Shown here in pieces: positions 19,551-27,285 of a stretch of 64,000 nucleotides of DNA. Position 1 is the stretch's first letter; each line of letters starts with the position of its first letter. This DNA is from Aurantiochytrium sp. KH105. Its lineage: Eukaryota; Sar; Bigyra; Thraustochytrida; Thraustochytriidae. The notes beneath the pieces were generated by a model. The model ran no database searches and was not told where the DNA came from. It saw only the letters and a list, made by a program, of their open reading frames with translations. The DNA is taken from positions 1 through 64,000 of the forward strand of contig BGKB01000223.1 of NCBI GenBank assembly GCA_003116975.1, in the 5' to 3' direction. The translations under genes and the position numbers were made by a program.

Positions 19551-20042
19551 ATGCCCGGCGCGCACTTTGATCGTGCGCTTACCCTCGGCGCCGCCTTCGA
19601 AGTTTTGCAGGCCGCGTAAGTTTTCGGATCGAACTTGACTCACACACGTCGATCGAGGTGGTCCTCAAGACTGACAACGAAGGAGACTTGCACGGCGACG
19701 CCATACAGACGCCTGGTGGGCGGCAACACCAAGAACACGGAGCTGCAGCCCATGCTCTCCCCGAACCTTGCGCATGATCTCTCGTACCGCCGCCTTTGGA
19801 CGCTCTTTACACTCATTTTGGCGTACTCGAGGTGGTCCTGCGTGGGACCCAAGGCCGACCGCCAAGTCAAGAAACTTACGCTTGCCATCCACCTGATGGA
19901 AATTGGCTTTTTCGCGCGTGAATTGAGCGCTGCGGTAAATCCCTCGCCGAAAATGTATGGCCTGCTCGCAATCTGCACCATCATGCCCTCATTTCTCATC
20001 TCAGACCTCTTCATGACTCGAAACCAAGACGACAAGAAGTAA
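19551..20042 (+). CDS. ERG28: ERG28-like sterol-biosynthesis scaffold, one 42-nt intron
   Basis: I model two exons, 19551-19615 and 19658-20042, joined across a 42-nt intron (GTAAGT at 19616, CGAG at 19657, branch-like GACTCAC inside). The join preserves frame and yields 149 residues, against 140-148 in human and yeast ERG28. Four hydrophobic segments are seen, including RRLWTLFTLILAYSRW, where animal ERG28 has RTFGIWTLLSSVIR, and LTLAIHLMEIGFFARELSAA, matching its LTLWTFLLALGHFLSEL. ERG28 is an ER membrane protein that holds the sterol C4-demethylation enzymes together. Exon 1 starts at CCACAATGCC, a good initiation context. Identity is modest and judged by eye; the length, segment order and conserved positions support it. 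The intron is unusually short and has little pyrimidine tract. Confidence 0.55.
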
Positions 20043-20105
20043 CTTTTTCAGAGGTAAAAAAAAGTACGACCGAGTACGACTGGTAAAAATTGACAAAGAC
20101 TATCA

Positions 20106-23100
20106 TTAGTTGGGATTACAATTCCTGCAGATTCGCTTACGCGGCTCAAGAGGGAGGCCGCAATCCGGGCAGACGCGAGCTTTGCTGCGCTTCCAACCCT
20201 TCGGTCCTGTTTGACGCGACTTTTTGGACCCACCGCCGCTACTACTGCGGCCACGCTTGCCTCTTCCTGTCGACCTGCTCGATCTGCTGTTGCTGCTAGC
20301 GCCTCCGCCACCACCAAAACTATTACCCATAGCGCCGCCGTTGCCACCTTTTTGAGGACAGTTGTTTGAGAAATGGCCCACTTGCCCACATGAAAAGCAA
20401 GCTAATCCTCCTCCTCCTCCTCCTCCGCCGCCGCCGCCGCTGCCATGCCCAAAATTGTTCTGAGCATGACTGCTTGTCGATCCTCTTTGTGGGCAACTAC
20501 TCGAAAAGTGTCCCACTTGTCCACACGAATAACATGTTGCGCTGGCACCTGGACCTTCGCCACCGCCAAAACTATTCGTTCCGCTATCCATCTGAAGTCC
20601 TCCACGAAAGTTATTTGCGCCGCTAGTGCTCTTTTGAGGGCAACTGCTTGAGAAATGACCTGGCTGACCACACGAGTAACATGTTGCACCGGCAGCCGGG
20701 CCACCACCACCGCCACCAAAGCCACCAAAGCCGCCGCCGCCACCACCACCACCACCACCACCGGAGGGCGCTCCAGCGTCGTCGGACCACTGAAAGAATT
20801 CGCATTCCTCACCACGTTGTCCACACTTGAAAAACTTGCGTCCCTTATTCGGCCCCTCCTTGCGAACCGTCAGCTCCACGGCCGGAAGTTGGTGCCCTGG
20901 ACACACCACATTCTGCTCGTCACCCCCAGTACCAAATCTTGGTGCTTCCACACGGGGCGGCGCCGTTGCGACAGGAATAACACGATTCATCGGTGCAATC
21001 GGACGAGCGTAGGGTTCGCGCTGCTCGGCTCCGCCGCCCTGAAAGCTGGAAACTTGAGGATTGGCTTGTTGCAGAGGAGGTGCAGCCTGAACTCTCCGCG
21101 GTCCCTTGTTAGAGAACGCAGACGGCCCGCCGCTACTCTTGAACGAATCCATAATGCAATCAAGCTCGGTCGAACGGTCGCTGCAACTTGGAGATACACA
21201 CAGGTACAGAGGATTGTCCCAGCCTGGGGGTAGCGCGCTTGATTTAAAGAGAAGTTTTACCTTGCAGCCACCGCATGCTCGGCATTTCGCGCTTCCCTTT
21301 TTTGGAACCGACGCCTCGCGGACGGAGCGAGGAAAGTACAGGCGTTGCTTGCACGTCTTATTTTTACATCGTAGCGAAAAGCTGGCAGGTTCACCAATGG
21401 CGCCCGGAAACTTGACAAGCCGTAGCCCACCAGAATCGCCGCCTCCTCCTCCTCCACATTGAGGACACGGCAAAACGTCCACGTCATCGCCTTCGACGCC
21501 TCCGGAAAGTGCGCAACGCGCTTCGCGGCAATCCCGGCATGTCATGGTCCGTCGGATCAACATGTCTTCGATATCTCCTGACTTTGGGGGACAATGATAA
21601 CATCGTGGACACACGTTGAAACTCCACTCCCCGGGCTTAGCACTCAAGACTTGAGTCTTGCATAGGTAGCATTCGTGCTCAACAGTCGAAATGGCACCAC
21701 GAGGCAATTCGAAGGCCTCTGTACAGGATGAACATATTACTGCGTTCAAAATCGCTGTCGTTTTGCCGCCGCGCGGACCCGGCTTGCCCTCAACCGTGCG
21801 CGTGTAGTGGTCCATGGACTGATTTCCGCATTTTCCGCAACTCGAGATACCGCGCTTTTTAAGTCGATACTCCTTCTTGATTTGCTCGAGCTTGCGCGCA
21901 TTTCCGCGCTGTACTCTTGTCGGAAGAGGATTGCCGCCTCCGCCATGGCCTCCACCGCCACCATTACCTCCGCCACCATTACCTCCTCCTCCTCCTCCTC
22001 CTCCTCCTCCTCCTCCGCCGCCGCCGCCGCCGCCACCACCACCGTCTCCGTTGTCAGGGTCTGCGGGATTGTCCATGTTGGCTGCGAAATTTTCATAGCC
22101 TTGCAGGTACTCTTCGACGGCTTGGTGCAAAAGGTTAACTCGTGCGAGCGTGGCTTGGAAAACGCCACGAAAACGTTCAATCATTGCCTGGATAACAGCC
22201 GGTTTCGTCGCCCGTCCCTGACAAATATCCTTGAGTTGCTGCTCCATCTGAGCCCGGAGCGAAGGACCAGAAATCTCTTGCTCGTGACCAATGCGCTTGT
22301 ATGCTTGGACAAGAGCATAACCAAGTGGACTTGGCCGGAAGCGCTTGACAGCCTGGCCCACTTTTGTCGCATACTCGCGGTCTTGAACTGTCTTGATGTG
22401 GTCTTGGATGGTTGCATCGGTTCCAATGCCATGTCGATCCATCAACCGAATCAGCTCCGGCTCGGAGAGTAGCTCAGGCGGCACTGTTCGGCCGTGATGC
22501 ATTTTTAGCACGCTTGGCACAAAGGTCTGGCCCTCTTCGAAACGAGGCAGGCTACGCTGCGCCCAGCGCTCGTAAACATAGACGTCCAAATAGTTCCGCT
22601 CGAGGACCTCGAGGCCGGATGTCTCGAATGTCTCAGCACCCATGCTGACCACGATTGTGCTCTTGCTGCCCCGCGCGTCCCGACTGCAGCAGGCCAGAAA
22701 GTGCCGCACAACAAACTCGTACACCGCCTTTTCCGGGCCCTGCAGCTGTTCAAGAGGCACGCACGCCGTCGGATGGATGGGAGGGTGTGCCTGATCGTTA
22801 TTGCGACCCTGTCTGGGCATTTGGAACCCCCCCGCATCCAGCAACATCGCCGCGTAGCCCCCCCAGGTCGCATGTGCGCGTTGGACGTCGACAAGGGCCT
22901 GAAGATCAAAACTTGCATCGAAACTATCCGTCTCCGTACGTGGGTAGCTGATGAGACCCCGCTGGTAAAGTGACTCGGCGGCATGCATGGTGGCTTCCGA
23001 GGCAAGGCCCCGCGACCGTGAGAGCCGAATCTGCATTTCCACCGTCGAGAGGGGCACAGGCCGCCACTTGGTCGTCAAGCGCTGGTTCACTCGCTCCACG

Positions 23101-23951
23101 CGCGCTTCCCGTGCCTCGACGCACATTTCAAAGAGAACAAGCGTCGTGAGATGGTCATAAAGCTGGCCACGGCTCCACTGAAAATCACAAGCGGCTTCGG
23201 CGCTTGCTTGGTACGACATGCGAATCGTCCAGAAATCCTCGGCCACAAAAAGTCGGATTTCCTCAGCGCGCTCCACAATAAAGCCCAAGGTAGGGAACTG
23301 GCACGGCCCAAAGCTAATGAGGCGCTGCTGCAGGCCCATGTTTTCCCGCAGGTCAAGCGTTTGAAAGCGTGTAAAAGCCGAGCCAATACGGAGATCAATC
23401 TCGCTTCGTGTCTCGACGGCGTCGACTTCATTCTGATTGAGGTCTCGCAGCGTGCGAAGCGCCTGCCACAGGTTGGCCTCGTTGGCGACCGAGAATTGCG
23501 CGCGCTTCACAATAATGTTGGGCGCTTTTTCACGACAGGCCTCTGCAATCTCTTGACCAATTGCCTCGCCTTCACGGTCACAATCAGTCCAGATAATGAG
23601 CACGCGCGCGGCTCGCGCCTCGCGCTGCAGAGTTTTGGCAATGGCTTCGCTTTGCGAACTCACCTTGCGGATAACTGGCGCTTCGAAGAGTGTGCTTGGA
23701 TTGCACGCATTCCAGCTTCGAAACTGGTCCGCAAAGTCGAGCTCCATGAGATGACCCGAGACGGAGGTGACCACCATGGAAAACTCTTGCTCTTGCGCAA
23801 ACATGGGCGGAATGGCGAACCTGCATCGAAAGTCGAAGCACCGGTTGTACTTGGAGAAGCCGTCGCGCGACCGGAACCCGTTCTGCGAGAGCACCTCTGC
23901 TACGCGTTTGGCAATCGACGGCTTCTCCGCCACGTTCAAGACTACCACCAT
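20106..23951 (-). CDS. TOP3A: DNA topoisomerase III alpha with extended zinc-finger tail
   Basis: A type IA topoisomerase of 1281 residues. It passes single DNA strands and, with RecQ helicase and RMI1, dissolves double Holliday junctions. The Toprim domain opens with VLNVAEKPSIAKRVAEVL and has the metal motif DCDREGE (123-129). The active-site tyrosine is Tyr336 in RGLISYPRTETDSFD. Then come IRLMDRHGIGTDATIQDHI and the end of the core near 610. A Gly run of over 20 residues (about 630-665) separates the core from several C4 zinc fingers (about 690-950), a GRF-type finger (about 1015-1062, ending GEECEFFQW) and three CCHC knuckles of form CxSCGQxGHFSxxCPQ (about 1090, 1140, 1190), split by Gly-rich spacers. 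The tail ends with a C4 motif CPDCGLPLEPRKRICRNC. CCHC-tailed TOP3A is known in plants. All catalytic residues are intact. Confidence 0.95.
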   Translation of the reverse strand: MVVVLNVAEKPSIAKRVAEVLSQNGFRSRDGFSKYNRCFDFRCRFAIPPMFAQEQEFSMVVTSVSGHLMELDFADQFRSWNACNPSTLFEAPVIRKVSSQSEAIAKTLQREARAARVLIIWTDCDREGEAIGQEIAEACREKAPNIIVKRAQFSVANEANLWQALRTLRDLNQNEVDAVETRSEIDLRIGSAFTRFQTLDLRENMGLQQRLISFGPCQFPTLGFIVERAEEIRLFVAEDFWTIRMSYQASAEAACDFQWSRGQLYDHLTTLVLFEMCVEAREARVERVNQRLTTKWRPVPLSTVEMQIRLSRSRGLASEATMHAAESLYQRGLISYPRTETDSFDASFDLQALVDVQRAHATWGGYAAMLLDAGGFQMPRQGRNNDQAHPPIHPTACVPLEQLQGPEKAVYEFVVRHFLACCSRDARGSKSTIVVSMGAETFETSGLEVLERNYLDVYVYERWAQRSLPRFEEGQTFVPSVLKMHHGRTVPPELLSEPELIRLMDRHGIGTDATIQDHIKTVQDREYATKVGQAVKRFRPSPLGYALVQAYKRIGHEQEISGPSLRAQMEQQLKDICQGRATKPAVIQAMIERFRGVFQATLARVNLLHQAVEEYLQGYENFAANMDNPADPDNGDGGGGGGGGGGGGGGGGGGGGGNGGGGNGGGGGHGGGGNPLPTRVQRGNARKLEQIKKEYRLKKRGISSCGKCGNQSMDHYTRTVEGKPGPRGGKTTAILNAVICSSCTEAFELPRGAISTVEHECYLCKTQVLSAKPGEWSFNVCPRCYHCPPKSGDIEDMLIRRTMTCRDCREARCALSGGVEGDDVDVLPCPQCGGGGGGDSGGLRLVKFPGAIGEPASFSLRCKNKTCKQRLYFPRSVREASVPKKGSAKCRACGGCKVKLLFKSSALPPGWDNPLYLCVSPSCSDRSTELDCIMDSFKSSGGPSAFSNKGPRRVQAAPPLQQANPQVSSFQGGGAEQREPYARPIAPMNRVIPVATAPPRVEAPRFGTGGDEQNVVCPGHQLPAVELTVRKEGPNKGRKFFKCGQRGEECEFFQWSDDAGAPSGGGGGGGGGGGFGGFGGGGGGPAAGATCYSCGQPGHFSSSCPQKSTSGANNFRGGLQMDSGTNSFGGGEGPGASATCYSCGQVGHFSSSCPQRGSTSSHAQNNFGHGSGGGGGGGGGGGLACFSCGQVGHFSNNCPQKGGNGGAMGNSFGGGGGASSNSRSSRSTGRGKRGRSSSGGGSKKSRQTGPKGWKRSKARVCPDCGLPLEPRKRICRNCNPN

Positions 23952-24407
23952 GCTGCCTTCCAGGGCAGCGCGCGCCCACCTCGTGCGCCTCCCGAGCCTC
24001 GCGCGCCCGCCACGTTTCTTGGCGGCCTCAGCGTTAGGCTTTTGCGCGCGTTCTCACTCGCGCTCTCGACCCCGTTCAAACCGTGGTTCGTTCCGCCAAT
24101 GGATGGGGTGGAGTAATGGTTGGGCTCTCTCCTTCCACCCGCCCTCGCGGCCCACGCCGGCCAAAGGTCTGCCCTGCGCCGCCCGGACTCGCCCGTCCGT
24201 GCACCGCCCGAGCGCGGCGCCTCCGTCCGCGCCCGGCGGCTGCACCTGGGCGCACCAATTGAACTCTGTTCTCTCAGCTGGAGCAGCAGCGGTGGTTAAC
24301 TAATCCTATAGTGGGGAAGAGGCCCATGACAACACAACGCTCGCGATTCGTGCTAAAGAGGCCAAATGAAGTACTGCTTCCACGGCCATTTTCCCGACGC
24401 AATACAA
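23952..24407. other. Intergenic region upstream of TOP3A
   Basis: 456 GC-rich bases, presumably the TOP3A promoter plus the 3' UTR of the next minus-strand gene. No feature beyond that. Confidence 0.5.
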
Positions 24408-25091
24408 TCATTCTTGATCTGCACTCTGCAGCTGCTGTTCAGAGTTTGCCGTCTTCTTGCTAGCCCCAGATGCTTTTAATATTCGAGGAGGTGGCGTGCA
24501 ATTTGCGATGCGTCGCGTTCTGGGATTGAAATCGAAGATGAGACGCCAATAGAGAGTTACAATGACGCAAGCATTGCAAAGTACGTCAAGCGAGCCACCA
24601 TACGTTGTATACAGCCGAAGATGCTGAACGCTAGCGCTCTCATCTCCGGCAAGCCGCGGGGTCGTTATGCCAATTCCAAGCAAGTATGCATTCGACGAAA
24701 AGATTGAGATGCTCGAGAGGACCAGATTTCGCCATGCCGCCTTGACAAGTGCTGTCTTCACCGTTGAATCACTTCCCAAGGCGACCCGATTGCTCTCGTG
24801 GAAGACTGGAATTACAAACAATACCAATAGCGTACCCGTCAAGCCAATGTCCATGAAAGCTCCAATCACGGGAAGCAGCCCCTCCATTTGCTGCGTACAA
24901 ATCTGCTCTTCAAAGGTCGTTTTCCCAGATGTAAAAAGCACCGCAGTAACAAATATTGGCCCCAGACCACCATGGGCTCCGATCTTTACCAGAAGCAAGA
25001 GCACGTGCGACCAATCGGGCATTACCTGTTCCACACTTTTTACTCGCAACAAAAGGACTCGATAGCAAAAGAAGCGGGACAAGCCGTACAT
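24408..25091 (-). CDS. Multi-pass membrane protein, 5' end unresolved
   Basis: The open frame reaches 25163 but begins there with GTG. The first ATG is at 25091 (MYGLSRFF), giving 227 residues, which would cut into the first hydrophobic segment. Five membrane segments are visible, e.g. HVLLLLVKIGAHGGLGPIFV, LLPVIGAFMDIGLTGTLLVL and CNACVIVTLYWRLIF, followed by a polar tail rich in Gln/Ser. A separate short frame at 25266-25436 encodes an N-terminus with one membrane segment, so the real gene may be spliced and have six or seven passes. I could not find a convincing donor/acceptor pair. No family recognised; not obviously a receptor or channel. Confidence 0.55.
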   Translation of the reverse strand: MYGLSRFFCYRVLLLRVKSVEQVMPDWSHVLLLLVKIGAHGGLGPIFVTAVLFTSGKTTFEEQICTQQMEGLLPVIGAFMDIGLTGTLLVLFVIPVFHESNRVALGSDSTVKTALVKAAWRNLVLSSISIFSSNAYLLGIGITTPRLAGDESASVQHLRLYTTYGGSLDVLCNACVIVTLYWRLIFDFNPRTRRIANCTPPPRILKASGASKKTANSEQQLQSADQE

Positions 25092-25265
25092 GCATAAAGG
25101 CACAGTCCCCAGGATGGAGCACGCCCGCCAAGAGAGCGCAAGCCCGTGTAAGCAGAGCGACACAACAGGAAAAAGTAAAGAGAAGAGAAGGAAAAGCAGA
25201 ATCTCGCGTAGCGTTGTTTCGCGAATGGACAGCTGACTAGTTTTCCCTTCATTTCTTCTCCTCTT

Positions 25266-25436
25266 TCATTCCCTTCTCAGCGCCAATGTCACGACAGCGA
25301 TGCATATCGCAATCACGACGCTCGCGATGCTGGCAATCATGATCGAAAACTGTACTGCAGTGACGAATGACGCCGGTGCCAGATTTTCCGCAAAGAGCAC
25401 GGTCGACGCTTCATTTCGAGATGCTCTTCCGCCCAT
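25266..25436 (-). CDS. Possible first exon or small membrane protein (56 aa)
   Basis: From the ATG at 25436 (MGGRASRNEAST) a 56-codon frame carries a polar N-terminus and one strong membrane helix (FSIMIASIASVVIAICIAVV). It may be a separate small protein, or the 5' exon of the multi-pass membrane gene just downstream on the same strand, which lacks a convincing start of its own. MGGRAS also resembles an N-myristoylation start. Low certainty. Confidence 0.3.
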   Translation of the reverse strand: MGGRASRNEASTVLFAENLAPASFVTAVQFSIMIASIASVVIAICIAVVTLALRRE

Positions 25437-26129
25437 CTTTGTGGGCGACGCGCACCTATCGACACAGGCTAGCCAGGTCGTGTCTTTGTGTTTCGACTCT
25501 GCCTCGATTTTTGTCGATGAACACCAATGCACGCATAGCCTGAGGAGGGGAGGACCTTGAGCCCTGGACTCACCGGTAATGAAAGCTTGATGTTCCGTTG
25601 AGTAAATCAAAACAATTTTATTTTTATTTTGAAGCGCCACAATCTTCTACTGTCATGTCGAAACGATGGACCGAATTATCTGAAGGAGACGAAGGCCCGC
25701 ATCCGGGAACGGCCACAGTGCTGTCTTGTTTTGCGATTCATCGGGGGTGGAACAAACACAGACTTGCTCTGGACACCTTGGAGAAACAAAGCCGCAACTG
25801 AATACTTGCTTGACTGCTTGAAGTCTCGGCTCCATGATACCTCGAGAGTACTAGATCACAGAGTAAATAAAAGACTAAACATGCGCACGCACTTGGCAAT
25901 GAGCAGATCATCCATATTCTTTTACCTCGAGCATTGACGTCTAGTAGGCTCAAAGGGCAACATCTGGCGATAAGATGTCGCTACGACATTGCGTTGACGC
26001 TCGTTTACTCGGACTTGACGGCGCAAAAGCTAATATGGTAAACAGCACACATCAGTCGACCTTAAGAAGTCAAATCTTTGATTTTTAGGCGCATGGCAAA
26101 GGCTAAATGTCGATACTCAGTTCTCGGTG
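25437..26129. other. AT-richer intergenic region
   Basis: About 690 bases upstream of the membrane-protein gene and downstream of the Cys-rich gene. Short frames here look non-coding. Nothing further seen. Confidence 0.45.
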
Positions 26130-26471
26130 TCAGTTGAGAATTATTTTGCGCCCCTCGGGACTTTTCCAGACTTCGCGTTGGTCGACGGGGCAGCACACAA
26201 TGCATGGGCACCCAATGAGACAAATGACAACGCTCAGAATGCCACAGTAGCGCTCGTTATCATACGTGCCTCCCGTCTGACGTTCGGGAGGCACGCCGCG
26301 CATTGTCAATCGTGGGTCTGCCATCGTTTGAACCTGGGGCGCCTGCTGCTGGCGCGGCGCGGAAGGAGTCCTGCAGCCTGGCTGAGCGACACGTGGAGCC
26401 TCCTGAGGAAGTGGAGTCGCATATTCTGCCTTGGGAACTTGCTGTTGCTGCTGCGTTTCTTGCAGAGACAT
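26130..26471 (-). CDS. Small Cys-rich tail-anchored-type membrane protein
   Basis: The frame reads back to 26585 from a TTG; the first ATG is at 26471 (MSLQETQQQQQ), giving 113 residues. The first 70 residues are Gln/Pro-rich and disordered. Near the end is a compact hydrophobic Cys-rich segment, YCGILSVVICLIGCPCIV then CCPVDQREVW, and a short basic end. A proline/glutamine-rich cytosolic part followed by a Cys-rich membrane insert is a recurrent pattern in small eukaryotic membrane proteins (plant CYSTM-like and similar groups), often palmitoylated. The particular family cannot be fixed. A TATA-like sequence lies about 265 bases upstream. Confidence 0.55.
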   Translation of the reverse strand: MSLQETQQQQQVPKAEYATPLPQEAPRVAQPGCRTPSAPRQQQAPQVQTMADPRLTMRGVPPERQTGGTYDNERYCGILSVVICLIGCPCIVCCPVDQREVWKSPEGRKIILN

Positions 26472-26734
26472 CGTTTCAAGAGCTGGCTTCACGTTTGTTC
26501 TCTCTTCTGATTCTTGAATGCTCTTGTTCTTGATTATTCCGCCTTGAACTTTCTCTCTTGGTTGCGAATTTGCTTGCAGACCCAAGTGTCTCCAGCGACG
26601 GCAGGGCTCGCTAACTTGCCGCGCGTCGAGGGCTTATGCGTCCCAACATCTTTTGGGACCGGCATGTTCCGGTTCAGACACAACTTTCCCGCTCTTTTCG
26701 ACGTTGCATTTGAAGAGAGGGGGTATAAAAGAAG

Positions 26735-26747
26735 TATATAAAATATA
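26735..26747 (-). promoter_or_regulatory. TATA-like element
   Basis: TATATAAAATATA on the plus strand reads TATATTTTATATA on the minus strand, upstream of the Cys-rich membrane gene. A second TATAAAA lies at 26724-26730. Assignment to the gene is inferred from position. Confidence 0.3.
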
Positions 26748-27285
26748 GTCAAGTTTTTACGATAGCTCTTATAAGGAAAATTGGGTGAACAACTCTCCGT
26801 ATACTCGTATTGTACCCCCTTTTTCTAAAAAAAAAAAACTGAATGAAATTGGGCTAGAGTTCGGCGCATCTGGCATGCTGCCAGGTTTTCTTCTTGCTAT
26901 CGTGGCGCATTGGCCTTGAGCCGACTTGGCAGTGGGCCATGTACCGAACCGGTGTCGTCATTCAGAGCAGAGTGTCCCGACAAAGTCTTGGCGTAAAGCC
27001 AGCTCGATGGAAAAGGTTCGCGAGACTATGACTGAATCGAGTGACCTCCTTTGGGCATAGGCGGCAGGATAGTATTTGACAAAAACTGTCAAGTGTCTTG
27101 AGAAACATGCGTATACTTACGACTTCTGCCTGATACTGCGATGCAAAGATCTAAGAAGAGAGAAATCAATCAAGATTCCGAATACGAAGATCCTCAAACA
27201 AAAACATACAATATTCTTTTCAACAAATGGAACGAAGTTCCTGCACAAATTTTAATTTTAAAATACACCCGTGCCCTGCAGAACA
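26748..27285. other. Intergenic, 3' flank of the oxidase-receptor gene
   Basis: About 540 bases, presumably 3' UTR of the large minus-strand gene at 27286. A 12-base A run lies near 26827. No gene seen. Confidence 0.45.

Noticed and set aside
20300-20700. CCHC knuckles read as a retroelement nucleocapsid remnant
   Set aside because: They are in frame with an intact topoisomerase III and such tails are known in plant TOP3A; no other element parts are nearby.
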